The translations under genes were made by a program, and so were the position numbers. Below, in pieces: positions 1-7,629 of a stretch of 16,382 bases of DNA (position 1 is the stretch's first letter; every line of letters starts with the position of its first letter). The notes beneath the pieces are model-generated. The model was not told the origin of the DNA and did not search any database. It saw nothing but the letters and a program-made list of their open reading frames with translations. Source of the stretch: Bdellovibrionaceae bacterium UBA2466 (GTDB lineage: Bacteria > Bdellovibrionota > FAC87 > UBA2466); the NCBI GenBank assembly GCA_002342225.1, contig DDPO01000138.1:1-16382 (forward strand). The letters are read 5' to 3'.

Positions 1-843
1 GAGATCAGCAATAAACTATCGATTAAAGCCTTTTCTACGTTGGAAGAGCTTGTTTTCAATATTGATGGGCTAGTTATTGCGAGTCCTACATCCACTCATT
101 TCTCAATCGCCAAAATGGCACTTTCACAAGGTTGTCATGTCCTGATTGAAAAACCTTTCTGTGAAACCGTTGACGAAGCTAATGAGCTAGATGTTCTAGC
201 TCAGGAGAAGCAATTGATTTGTCAGGTTGGATTTTTGGAGAGGTTTCGTTTTGAAAGTCTAATGGGCCATCAGACTGTACCCAAAACAGCCAAGATCCAC
301 GCTACGCGGTTTTCCACTGTTGTGGGAAGAGAAGAATCGGTAGATGTTGTTAGTGACCTCATGATCCATGATCTCGATTTAGTTCTTTCAATCGCTCAAG
401 AAGAACCCACTAAGATATCAGCAGTAGGATTTCCGGTAGTTACAAACTATTTGGACTTTGCAACAGCTACTCTTGAGTTTGCCTCCGGTATGATTGCAGA
501 GTTATCTGCAAGTCGTGTTTCTTCGGTCCAGAAAAGGGGGTTTCAAATTGTGTCGCCTGGCTATTCCTGTGAGCTAGACTTTGTTGCAAACACAAAATTT
601 TCCGTAGCCAGATTGGGTGGTGGCAAACACTTCATGAGTCCCACCAGCTTTGACGCTTTGACCTTGCAGTCCTTGAATTTCATAGAGGCTATTCAGGGAA
701 AAGCCCCAGCTAAAATTGTTGCCGGAGATGGTAAAAGAGTTATTGCTGTAGTGGAGAAGATTAGGACTACTATTCTTGGAGATCATCGAAACCTTATTAA
801 ACCCATAGTTCAAGAGAGTTCTCTTCCAATACGAGAGCATTGA
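1..843 (+). CDS. Gfo/Idh/MocA-family oxidoreductase, 5'-truncated; candidate GnnA
   Basis: The frame is open from the first base, so the N-terminal part of the NAD-binding Rossmann domain lies outside the window and 280 codons remain. Visible family marks, numbered from the first codon here, are the strand reading GLVIASPTSTH, the EKP motif at residues 50-52 whose lysine is the usual catalytic or cofactor residue, and HDLDL at 123-127 in the second (alpha/beta) domain. Only 1 nt separates its stop from lpxB. In Acidithiobacillus and Leptospira a family member, GnnA, oxidises the 3''-hydroxyl of UDP-GlcNAc so that GnnB can aminate it, and in Acidithiobacillus gnnA and gnnB lie between lpxA and lpxB. 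The same position suggests that role here. Family membership is secure; the GnnA function is inferred from context. Confidence 0.85.
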   Translation, partial: EISNKLSIKAFSTLEELVFNIDGLVIASPTSTHFSIAKMALSQGCHVLIEKPFCETVDEANELDVLAQEKQLICQVGFLERFRFESLMGHQTVPKTAKIHATRFSTVVGREESVDVVSDLMIHDLDLVLSIAQEEPTKISAVGFPVVTNYLDFATATLEFASGMIAELSASRVSSVQKRGFQIVSPGYSCELDFVANTKFSVARLGGGKHFMSPTSFDALTLQSLNFIEAIQGKAPAKIVAGDGKRVIAVVEKIRTTILGDHRNLIKPIVQESSLPIREH

Positions 844-844
844 G

Positions 845-1990
845 ATGACTACAAATCTTTTCATGGTTGCCGGTGAAGCTTCTGCTGATATGCATGCTGC
901 GGCCTTGTTAAAAGAACTTAAGAAAAAACACCCTGGGCTTCATGTTTCGGGAGTTGGGGGGGCCGCACTCCTGTCTGAGGGCATTAATCTTTTACTTAAT
1001 TCGGAAAAGCTCAATGTTGTTGGTATCTCCGATTGGTGGGACCGTATTGGAGAAGTATTGGGTGGCTATAAAAAAGTTTCACATTATATCCAAAACAATC
1101 CGCCTGACTTTGCTGTGCTTTTAGATCTCCCTGATTTTAACCTGAGGTTAGCAAAGAAACTGAAACGCCTTGGAGTTCCCGTTATTTACTATATTTCACC
1201 ACAGGTTTGGGCATGGAGAAAATATAGAATTCAGCAGATTAAAAGAGATGTTGATCTGATGTTGGTAGTGTTCCCTTTTGAAAAGGAATTTTACGACCGT
1301 CATGGGGTGCCAGTGGTTTTTGTAGGTCATCCGCTCCTAGAAGCGATTCAACCTAGAAGGCAATTTAGAAACCAAGCTGAAATCCTGTCCTCACCGAGAA
1401 TCGCTGTTCTCCCAGGAAGCCGAAGAAGCGAAGTTAGATATCATGCCCCAATTCTGAATGACCTGTGTGCAAAACTAAGAACAGAGTACCCCAATGTGGA
1501 AATAAAGTTACCAGTAGCTCACACACTCTCGTTGGATTTTGTCAAAGAACACATCCATGAACCATGTGTTGAATTGACATCAACCCAATCTCACGAGGTC
1601 ATTGCGTGGGCTGATGTTGCAGTGGTGGCTAGCGGAACCGCAACCCTCGAGACCGCGCTTATTGGAACCCCATTCTCCCTTTTTTACAAAGTGTCGAAAA
1701 CGAGTGCTTGGATCTATAGAAACGTCATGAGTTACAGAGGCTTTATAGGTATGCCTAATCTTCTGCATCAAAAAGAGGTGATTAGAGAGTTTTTTCAGGA
1801 CAGTGCAACTTCTCAAAACATCTTTGAAGAGACCAACAATTTGTTAAAAAATGAACAATATAGAAATAAACAAGTCTCGGCTTTGTCCATCTGTCGACAA
1901 AAGTTGGGAGTCACGGGCGCAAATGAGAGAGCTGCAGAGATTATCCATCAGTTTTTAGTGACCAACAAAAAATCTCACAGGAGCTCTTAG
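845..1990 (+). CDS. lpxB: Lipid-A-disaccharide synthase
   Basis: LpxB is a GT19 membrane-associated glycosyltransferase. It joins UDP-2,3-diacylglucosamine to lipid X (2,3-diacylglucosamine 1-phosphate), forming the beta-1,6 lipid A disaccharide. The 381 aa length matches the family. Motifs in order: VAGEASAD at 8-15, LLDLPDFN at 92-99 containing the conserved aspartate region, YYISPQVWAWRKYR at 115-128, FPFEKEFY at 143-150, GHPL at 161-164, LPGSRRSEV at 189-197, ASGTATLE at 262-269 and MPNLL at 303-307. ATG at 845 is the first start after the upstream stop and places VAGEAS where E. coli LpxB has it. lpxK follows after 1 nt, so this is one transcription unit. The assignment is firm. Confidence 0.97.
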   Translation: MTTNLFMVAGEASADMHAAALLKELKKKHPGLHVSGVGGAALLSEGINLLLNSEKLNVVGISDWWDRIGEVLGGYKKVSHYIQNNPPDFAVLLDLPDFNLRLAKKLKRLGVPVIYYISPQVWAWRKYRIQQIKRDVDLMLVVFPFEKEFYDRHGVPVVFVGHPLLEAIQPRRQFRNQAEILSSPRIAVLPGSRRSEVRYHAPILNDLCAKLRTEYPNVEIKLPVAHTLSLDFVKEHIHEPCVELTSTQSHEVIAWADVAVVASGTATLETALIGTPFSLFYKVSKTSAWIYRNVMSYRGFIGMPNLLHQKEVIREFFQDSATSQNIFEETNNLLKNEQYRNKQVSALSICRQKLGVTGANERAAEIIHQFLVTNKKSHRSS

Positions 1991-1991
1991 A

Positions 1992-3011
1992 GTGTTAGAG
2001 TTTGTAAGGGCGAAATGGTTGTGGGCAATTCTATTTCCTTTCTCGTCGGTCTGGGCCGTGTTGAGCTGGACAAGGCGTCGCACCTATCATTTTCGTTCTT
2101 CTTATCGTTCAAAACTCAAAGTTATATGCGTTGGTAATATTCATAGTGGAGGCTCAGGAAAAACCCCTGTTGTAGCGGTTATCTCTGAGCGCTATGCGGG
2201 CAAACCTGCCATTATTTTGTCTCGAGGTTATGGAGGCCATCTTTCGAGGACGGGTGCCCAGGTTAATTTACAATCTAAAAACGGTGCTCAAAATTACGGC
2301 GATGAACCCTGGATGTTAGCCAGTATTCAAAAAGCCCCCGTTTTTATCGATAAAAATCGAACTCGCGGGATCAAAAAAATCGAGTCGGCGTTTCCAAATG
2401 CATTTGTGGTTCTGGATGATGGGTTTCAACATTTGGCTCTAAATCGAGATATCAATTTAGTTTGTATAAACACTGACAAAAACCCGTACGCGAATTTTTG
2501 TCTGCCACTTGGGGATCTACGTGAACCTATTTCATCGATAAATTCGAGCGATGCGGTAGTTTTAACTCCCGGAAGCCAGATTTCCGGTGAAACAGAGTGG
2601 TTGGTATGGTTAAAAAAACACTTTTCTAAAGTTCCAGTTTTTATAGCTGCTCTCAGAGTAGATGGTTTGTTTCAGGGACAAGAGCGTTTTTATCCGGCCC
2701 CAAATGAGAGGCTTGTTTCATTTTGTGGTATTGCATCTCCAGAGCGATTCATAGCGGAGGTTTGTAAACTTTCTAGTGATGCTGAGCACCTAAAGTCCTT
2801 TGCAGACCACCATAAATATACGCAGAACGATATCGATAGTCTCATTTTGATGGTCAGAGACAGCGCGAACATGGTCTTTGTATCCACTGATAAAGATTGG
2901 TCCAAAGCCCACCCGTTTTTTGCTGCTCGAGGAAAAAAACTGTACAGTCTGAGAATGACCTATACGCTCCCACAGGAATTTTGGCATTGGCTAGACGGGA
3001 AACTGGGGTGA
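1992..3011 (+). CDS. lpxK: Tetraacyldisaccharide 4'-kinase
   Basis: LpxK phosphorylates the 4' position of the tetraacyl disaccharide 1-phosphate at the inner membrane. The 339 aa chain begins with a hydrophobic, aromatic segment (about residues 9-25) typical of the LpxK membrane anchor. Then come the P-loop GGSGKT (53-58), SRGYG (77-81), DEP (104-106), the DDGFQH motif (142-147), the C-terminal SFCGIASPERF (243-253) and DHH (272-274). The start is GTG at 1992, 8 nt after AGGAG at 1979-1983, and 1 nt after the lpxB stop. Bdellovibrio bacteriovorus lipid A is reported to carry mannose instead of phosphate. If this organism is similar, the 4' phosphate added here would have to be removed or replaced later. 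Confidence 0.96.
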   Translation: MLEFVRAKWLWAILFPFSSVWAVLSWTRRRTYHFRSSYRSKLKVICVGNIHSGGSGKTPVVAVISERYAGKPAIILSRGYGGHLSRTGAQVNLQSKNGAQNYGDEPWMLASIQKAPVFIDKNRTRGIKKIESAFPNAFVVLDDGFQHLALNRDINLVCINTDKNPYANFCLPLGDLREPISSINSSDAVVLTPGSQISGETEWLVWLKKHFSKVPVFIAALRVDGLFQGQERFYPAPNERLVSFCGIASPERFIAEVCKLSSDAEHLKSFADHHKYTQNDIDSLILMVRDSANMVFVSTDKDWSKAHPFFAARGKKLYSLRMTYTLPQEFWHWLDGKLG

Positions 3012-3018
3012 GCCACCA

Positions 3019-4914
3019 GTGATTATTTTATTAAAAATAATTTCAATTGTTTTAAACTTCGTGCCACTTAAGCTGTTAGATTTTACGAGTGGTGCCGCTG
3101 GTTGGGTTTTGTATAGTGTATTTAGATTTCGCCGAACCATTGTCGACCAAAATCTTACGCTGGCATTTGCAAATGAAAAGAGCGAAAGGGAATTAGAGCT
3201 CTTAGCACGAGCGAACTACTTTCACTACGCTCGAACCATGATCGAAATCATTCGGTCTGTAACGTGGGACAAAAAAGAATATCAAAAACACACCTGCCTG
3301 CAGGGGTTTGAAAATATAAGAAATCTCGTTCTGGAAAAACAGGGGGGCGTTTTCCTAGGTTCTCACCTTGGAAATTGGGAGTTTGCGGTTTCTACGGCAG
3401 CTTTAAATGGAGTGCCGGTAGATGTTATCGTTAAGGAGGCAAAAAGCGAGGTCGCCCAGCGATTTTTAGATTGGTATCGAAAACGGTTTCAAGTCGGTGT
3501 TTTTTTCGAGACAAAAATAGTGCGAGAAATTTTTAATTCAATCAAGGGTGGACGGTTTATTGTCTTTATTTTGGACCAGTTTATGGGCCCGCCGATTGGA
3601 GTTCCGGTGAATTTTTTTGGAAAAGCGGCTGGCACGGCGGCGGGTCTAGCTCTTTTTTGCGAGAAACGTGATCTCCCAGTTTTTCCGGCGTACAATTATA
3701 GGGATACCAACGGGAGATTATGCACAGTGATAGAGCCTAAGATTGAATATGGAATTTTGGCCGAGGACCGTGAAACCCGCATTTACCAGCGAACTCAGGC
3801 CTACAATGACGCGATGGAAAAAATTATTCGCAGACATCCGGAACAGTGGCTCTGGATACACAGGCGTTGGAAATCCTTTAATGGAGAGTCGAGGTGGCAA
3901 AAGAGAACCAACTTGAGTTGCTTGTTCGCGATACTTTTGCTCTTGGTATCTTGTGCTGGGCCTAAAACATCTACTCCCACCGGAATTGAATTGCCACCAG
4001 ATCCTCAGATTGCAGCTCCTGTTGTTGAACCGGCTCAACCTGGCGAAGAAGAAACAGACCCTTCGCTAGCCGAAACTAAGGAAATCGCCAAGCCAGAGAC
4101 TAAAGAGATCAAGAAACAATCTAAGAAAACTAAAAGAACAGGCCCAATCAAGGAGGAAGTTCAAGCGAGGTCAAAAGAGCAAGCCCCCCCCCATTTTCAT
4201 GTTATTCCTTCAGACAAAATTCCCTTCGAAATCGGCGAAAGAGTTGAAATGGATTTGAGATGGCTTGCAGTACCAGCCGGAAAAGCTGTCATGGAAGTAA
4301 GAGAGGGGCAAATTATCCACGGCCGACCCACGTACCAGCTCTGGGGAAATGTTTTATCATCAAAAATAGTAGATGCGATCTATCATGTGGACAACACAGC
4401 AGAGTCATTTATAGATAAAGAAGCCTTTATTCCTTATAAGTTCTTACTGCACATGGTGGAGTCCAAGCAGAATAAAGAAACTCGAGTGGCTTTTGACCAT
4501 GTTAATGGCAAGGCTTTTTATTGGGCAAAGCGCATCTCTGAGCGCTGGGGAAATCTAGACCAAGATCGGGTGGACACTCTAATTCCAAAAGCTAAGGACT
4601 TGTGGAGTGCTATTTACTATGCTCGATATCTTAATTACAAGCTTAACGAGAAGCAGCGTTTTGTAGTTTATGAAAACGGTCAAAACTGGGAAGTCGAGCT
4701 AACGCCAGTGGCAAATGAGTTGGTGACAAGTCGTGTGGGGGCGTTTCAATGTTGGAAAATTTTGGTACATGTTTCATTGAACAATGTTTTGAAGCCAATG
4801 GGTGATGTTTATATGTGGTTAAGCGATGATTCCAAAAAACATCTCGTAAAATTTGATGCAAAGATTAAAATTGGCTCCCTCTATGGGGTTCTGACCTCTA
4901 TAAAGGAGCATTAG
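3019..4914 (+). CDS. LpxL-type lipid A acyltransferase read in frame into a DUF3108 lipoprotein
   Basis: As sequenced this is one 631-codon frame starting at GTG 3019. Residues 1 to about 290 are an LpxL/HtrB lysophospholipid acyltransferase, which adds a secondary acyl chain to lipid A at the inner membrane. It has the catalytic H-x4-E motif HLGNWE at 116-121, DQ at 186-187 and the C-terminal QWLWIHRRW at 276-284, where the family normally ends. A complete lipoprotein signal follows: basic WQKRTN, a hydrophobic run at 300-310 and a lipobox ending at Cys312. After it come a Pro/Glu/Lys-rich linker (about 313-390) and a DUF3108 domain (about 400-631) of unknown function. A lipobox in mid-protein is implausible. 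Removing one A from the AAAA at 3899-3902 restores two overlapping genes (see junction entry). Domain calls are firm; the fusion is doubtful. Confidence 0.88.
   Translation: MIILLKIISIVLNFVPLKLLDFTSGAAGWVLYSVFRFRRTIVDQNLTLAFANEKSERELELLARANYFHYARTMIEIIRSVTWDKKEYQKHTCLQGFENIRNLVLEKQGGVFLGSHLGNWEFAVSTAALNGVPVDVIVKEAKSEVAQRFLDWYRKRFQVGVFFETKIVREIFNSIKGGRFIVFILDQFMGPPIGVPVNFFGKAAGTAAGLALFCEKRDLPVFPAYNYRDTNGRLCTVIEPKIEYGILAEDRETRIYQRTQAYNDAMEKIIRRHPEQWLWIHRRWKSFNGESRWQKRTNLSCLFAILLLLVSCAGPKTSTPTGIELPPDPQIAAPVVEPAQPGEEETDPSLAETKEIAKPETKEIKKQSKKTKRTGPIKEEVQARSKEQAPPHFHVIPSDKIPFEIGERVEMDLRWLAVPAGKAVMEVREGQIIHGRPTYQLWGNVLSSKIVDAIYHVDNTAESFIDKEAFIPYKFLLHMVESKQNKETRVAFDHVNGKAFYWAKRISERWGNLDQDRVDTLIPKAKDLWSAIYYARYLNYKLNEKQRFVVYENGQNWEVELTPVANELVTSRVGAFQCWKILVHVSLNNVLKPMGDVYMWLSDDSKKHLVKFDAKIKIGSLYGVLTSIKEH
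3881..3916 (+). other. Probable frameshift junction between acyltransferase and lipoprotein genes
   Basis: GGAG at 3883-3886 sits 7 nt before a GTG at 3894, an ideal start that is out of frame with the lipoprotein in the sequence given. If one A is removed from 3899-3902, this GTG reads MAKRTNLSCLFAILLLLVSC, a textbook lipoprotein signal peptide. The acyltransferase then ends ...SRWQREPT at TGA 3914-3916, giving 297 aa, a normal LpxL length. No in-frame ATG or GTG lies between residue 266 of the fused frame and the signal peptide. Only TTG codons such as 3913 and 3922 could start it, and both would leave out the basic n-region. Confidence 0.65.
4184..4192 (+). repeat. C9 homopolymer inside the coding linker
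   Basis: Nine consecutive C encode part of the Ala-Pro-Pro-His stretch at the end of the lipoprotein linker, just before the DUF3108 domain. The current length keeps the domain in frame. A gain or loss of one C would put the whole DUF3108 domain out of frame. It is the longest G/C homopolymer I noticed in the window. Confidence 0.9.
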
Positions 4915-5669
4915 TGAAGTTGTCAGCAGTAGTCATTGCTAAAAATGAAGAAGTGAATATTGGCAGGTGTCTTTCATCGCTGAGCTTTTGTGAAGAGGTA
5001 ATTGTTGTTGATGCAAACAGCACTGACCGCACGGTAGAAATTGCTAGAAAACATAATGCTAAGGTTTTTGTTAAGGACTGGGCAGGTTATGTCGATCAAA
5101 AGAATTTTGCTGTCGGCCTTGCCTCCTGTGATTGGATTATTTCGGTAGATGCCGATGAAGAAGTTTCCGAGTCTTTGAAGCTAGAGATAAAACAAATTCT
5201 GGCTGGTACCCCAAAAGAAACGGCATTTTCTATACCCAGAAAAACGATTCATTCGGGTCAATGGATTCGATATGGCGGATGGTACCCCAATCGACTTGTA
5301 CGATTATTCAGAAAGTCCATGGGAACTTGGGAAGGCGGAAGTGTTCATGAGTTTTGGAAGACTTCGGGTGAAGTTGGAAAAATGAGTAGCGATCTGATTC
5401 ACTATTCGTTCGAAAGTTTAGCTGATCAAGTTGCGAGAAATAACCTTTATTCAACTCTTGGAGCTGAGGCGCTTTTAGAATCAAACAAAACCTTCTCATG
5501 TTGGAAACTAATTGCAAAGCCGATTACAAAGTTTCTTGAGACTTACCTTTTGAAGAGAGGTTTCCTAGATGGTTATCGTGGATTTTTTATTTCTGTATCT
5601 GCTGCTTATTCAGTGTTTTTAAAATGGGCGAAATTATGGGAGTTAACTCGAGATGGGAAAAAAGATTAA
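4914..5669 (+). CDS. Family 2 glycosyltransferase, WaaE/KdtX-like
   Basis: This 251 aa GT-A fold glycosyltransferase has the N-terminal VVIAKNEEVNIGRCL segment (6-20), the nucleotide-binding DANSTDRT (33-40) and the metal-binding DAD (79-81) within ISVDADEE. GGWYPNRLVRLFRK (121-134) and VHEFW (144-148) follow, a pattern typical of the WaaE/KdtX group that adds hexoses to the LPS inner core. The C-terminal hydrophobic and basic part suggests inner membrane association. The start is GTG at 4914, which shares one base with the upstream TAG, with GGAG at 4905-4908. The setting within lipid A genes argues for a sugar transfer onto lipid A or inner core. Donor and acceptor cannot be read from the sequence. 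Confidence 0.85.
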   Translation: MKLSAVVIAKNEEVNIGRCLSSLSFCEEVIVVDANSTDRTVEIARKHNAKVFVKDWAGYVDQKNFAVGLASCDWIISVDADEEVSESLKLEIKQILAGTPKETAFSIPRKTIHSGQWIRYGGWYPNRLVRLFRKSMGTWEGGSVHEFWKTSGEVGKMSSDLIHYSFESLADQVARNNLYSTLGAEALLESNKTFSCWKLIAKPITKFLETYLLKRGFLDGYRGFFISVSAAYSVFLKWAKLWELTRDGKKD

Positions 5670-6354
5670 ATCAGGTTTTATCGTAGCTATCGACGGCCCT
5701 GCAGGTGCAGGCAAATCTACCGTAAGTCGTTTGTTAGCGCTCGAACTTAATGGCAGATTATTAGACACCGGTGCAATGTACCGGAGCGTGGCCTATTTTG
5801 CAGTGAAGGAGAATGTTTCTACTGCCAAAGGGTTTTCAAAGATAGCACGTCAACTTAATTTCGATTACGATTCGAAGAATCAATCTATTCTGGTGAATGG
5901 ACAGGAGATGGGCAACAGGCTTAGAACGCAGCAAGTAAGTGCTCTTGCCTCTAAAGTAAGTGCGTTCAAGGGGGTTCGTCAAACCTTAACTTTGTGTCAA
6001 AGAAAACTTGGGAAAACTTGGGCAAAAACAGCTCCCGTAGTAGTTGAAGGGCGAGATATTGGAACTGTGGTCTTTCCAAGGGTTGATTATAAATTTTTCG
6101 TGACCGCAGACCCAAAAGTTCGAGCCGAGAGAAGATATCAGCAGTTAAAAAAACAGGGAACTAAGGGCGTGTCGCTTCAAGCTATTCTGAGGTCGAATAT
6201 GGAGCGAGATAAGCAAGACTCAAGTCGAAAACATGCTCCCCTAAAATGTGCAGAAGATGCTATCGTGGTTGACACCTCAAAAATGAGTATCAATCAAGTC
6301 GTCCAATTTATGTCTGAGCACATTCGAGGAAGAATGAGTTTGGTGGGAGACTAG
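5653..6354 (+). CDS. cmk: Cytidylate kinase
   Basis: Cmk phosphorylates CMP and dCMP with ATP in the cytoplasm. The 233 aa sequence has the P-loop GPAGAGKST (15-23), LLDTGAMYR (36-44) in the CMP-binding NMP domain, VEGRDIGTVVFP (131-142) and the lid/base-recognition region RDKQDSSRKHAPLKCAEDA (185-203), ending in VVDTS. ATG at 5653 overlaps the end of the glycosyltransferase gene by 17 nt, so translation is probably coupled. It is the last gene of the envelope operon, and its stop lies 8 nt from the end of convergent spoVG. I see no clear terminator between them. Family and function are firm. Confidence 0.96.
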   Translation: MGKKIKSGFIVAIDGPAGAGKSTVSRLLALELNGRLLDTGAMYRSVAYFAVKENVSTAKGFSKIARQLNFDYDSKNQSILVNGQEMGNRLRTQQVSALASKVSAFKGVRQTLTLCQRKLGKTWAKTAPVVVEGRDIGTVVFPRVDYKFFVTADPKVRAERRYQQLKKQGTKGVSLQAILRSNMERDKQDSSRKHAPLKCAEDAIVVDTSKMSINQVVQFMSEHIRGRMSLVGD

Positions 6355-6362
6355 GCTTATTC

Positions 6363-6692
6363 TTAATGGTCATCATCATCATAATTGCGTTTTTGACCGC
6401 TTAAGGCCTCCATGCTTTTGTGGGCGGCTGCGGTCATTTTTTTGAGCTCCTCTTCGTACGATTTCAAAATGAGCTTTTCCATCGAGTTTCTCATTTCGCT
6501 ATTTAATGGGTGTGCAATATCGCGAAATGTCCCATCTTTTCTTTTTTTGCTAGGCATAGCGACAAAGAGGCCTGTGTTTCCGTTGATTATTTTTAAGTCT
6601 CGGACAACAAAGCAGTTTTCAAAAATGATTGTTACGTAGGCTTTTAGTTTGTCCTCGTTGACTGGAAATATTTTAATTTCTGTAATCTCCAT
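6363..6692 (-). CDS. spoVG: Septation/RNA-binding regulator SpoVG
   Basis: SpoVG is a small nucleic-acid-binding regulator, known for asymmetric septation in Bacillus and for DNA/RNA binding in Borrelia and Listeria. The 109 aa protein shows MEITEIKIFPV at the start, the signature GLFVAMPSKK at 41-50 and FRDIAHPLN at 56-64. Its C-terminus is an acidic DDDDH tail. An 11-codon longer frame exists, but I chose ATG at 6692 because it matches the SpoVG N-terminus and has a strong AAGGAGAG upstream (about 6699-6706 on the complementary strand). It lies 49 nt downstream of ispE on the same strand, and the same genes are close neighbours in Bacillus. The role in this organism is not known from the sequence. 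Confidence 0.95.
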   Translation of the reverse strand: MEITEIKIFPVNEDKLKAYVTIIFENCFVVRDLKIINGNTGLFVAMPSKKRKDGTFRDIAHPLNSEMRNSMEKLILKSYEEELKKMTAAAHKSMEALSGQKRNYDDDDH

Positions 6693-6741
6693 GGTGCTCT
6701 CCTTGAGAGGATCTAAAAACACCAACCCTCAGTTGTTTTGC

Positions 6742-7629
6742 TCAGCGTGTTGTAAATGTCTCAGCAGAAATACTTTTACAGTTGTTTATTCGGAAGAAAC
6801 TTTGAAGATCTTGAGAGGTTTTTTCTCTTTGTTCAAAAGAGTCGAAGACCGCAATACAGGTAGAGCCGCTCCCAGAAAGTCCTGAATACAGACATTTTTG
6901 TTGCGCCAGCTTGCTTAATACCTTTCCAATGTCAGGATAAAGCTTTGAAACGATCGGCTCTAGGTCATTATTGGCAGTTTTTAAAAATGACACCAGTTCT
7001 AAAAAAGTAATATTACCGTTTGGAAACGGATTTACTGAATTTGAAAACGAACAAGAATCTTGTTTATAAGAAGAAAAAATTTTCTTAGTTTCGCAACCGA
7101 ACGGAAAAATAATCAGCAAAAAATATAAATTTTCTAAAAGTGCCGTATCGATCTCTAACGGTTTGACTGCTTCTCCAACTCCGGTAACCCATGCGGGTTG
7201 GTTTTGTAGAAAAAAAGGGATATCGGCCCCAAATTGGCATGCCCAATGTTCTGCTTCAGGAATTTTAACCAACCGACGTTCAAGAAGATGCTTTAAAACG
7301 GTCCCAGCATTTGATGACCCACCACCTAACCCCCCACCCATAGGAATTTTTTTAAATATGGTGATGTCTAAATCATTTTGGAAGCCTGAGATGGAACCTA
7401 AAACTTTCGTAACAATGTTTTCACTCTGAGCAGGAGGGGAAGTTAATTGAAGGGGAGCCATGGGGTCCCATTGGGTTCGAACTCGGCCATCACCGTTACT
7501 AATCTCGATTGAGTCCCCAAAGTTGAGCGGCCAAAAAAGACTTTCAAGAAGGTGAAATCCGTCCGTTCGCCTTCCAACGATTGAAAGCCCTAAATTAATT
7601 TTGGCGGGAGAAAAGAGCTCCATACGCAT
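6742..7629 (-). CDS. ispE: 4-diphosphocytidyl-2-C-methyl-D-erythritol kinase
   Basis: IspE is the GHMP-family kinase of the MEP pathway that makes isoprenoid precursors in the cytoplasm. The 295 aa sequence carries the family marks: SPAKINLGLSIVGRR (7-21) with catalytic Lys10, the ATP-binding loop PMGGGLGGGSSNAG (96-109), GADIPFF (134-140) with catalytic Asp136, and the third GHMP motif SGLSGSGST (249-257). ATG at 7629 or the in-frame ATG two codons later could be the start. It is head of a two-gene unit with spoVG. I find no convincing promoter in the 268 bases upstream. Confidence 0.95.
   Translation of the reverse strand: MRMELFSPAKINLGLSIVGRRTDGFHLLESLFWPLNFGDSIEISNGDGRVRTQWDPMAPLQLTSPPAQSENIVTKVLGSISGFQNDLDITIFKKIPMGGGLGGGSSNAGTVLKHLLERRLVKIPEAEHWACQFGADIPFFLQNQPAWVTGVGEAVKPLEIDTALLENLYFLLIIFPFGCETKKIFSSYKQDSCSFSNSVNPFPNGNITFLELVSFLKTANNDLEPIVSKLYPDIGKVLSKLAQQKCLYSGLSGSGSTCIAVFDSFEQREKTSQDLQSFFRINNCKSISAETFTTR

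Noticed and set aside
574..864. Open frame on the minus strand inside the oxidoreductase and start of lpxB
   Set aside because: It is antisense to well-supported coding sequence, has no ribosome binding site and matches no family.
6355..6420. Terminator between convergent cmk and spoVG
   Set aside because: Only a weak GGTCA/TGACC pairing with a 20-nt-plus loop is visible and no proper T tract follows.
6693..6725. Extended N-terminus of SpoVG
   Set aside because: The 11 extra codons do not match the family, and the strong Shine-Dalgarno sequence lies just before ATG 6692, inside the extension.
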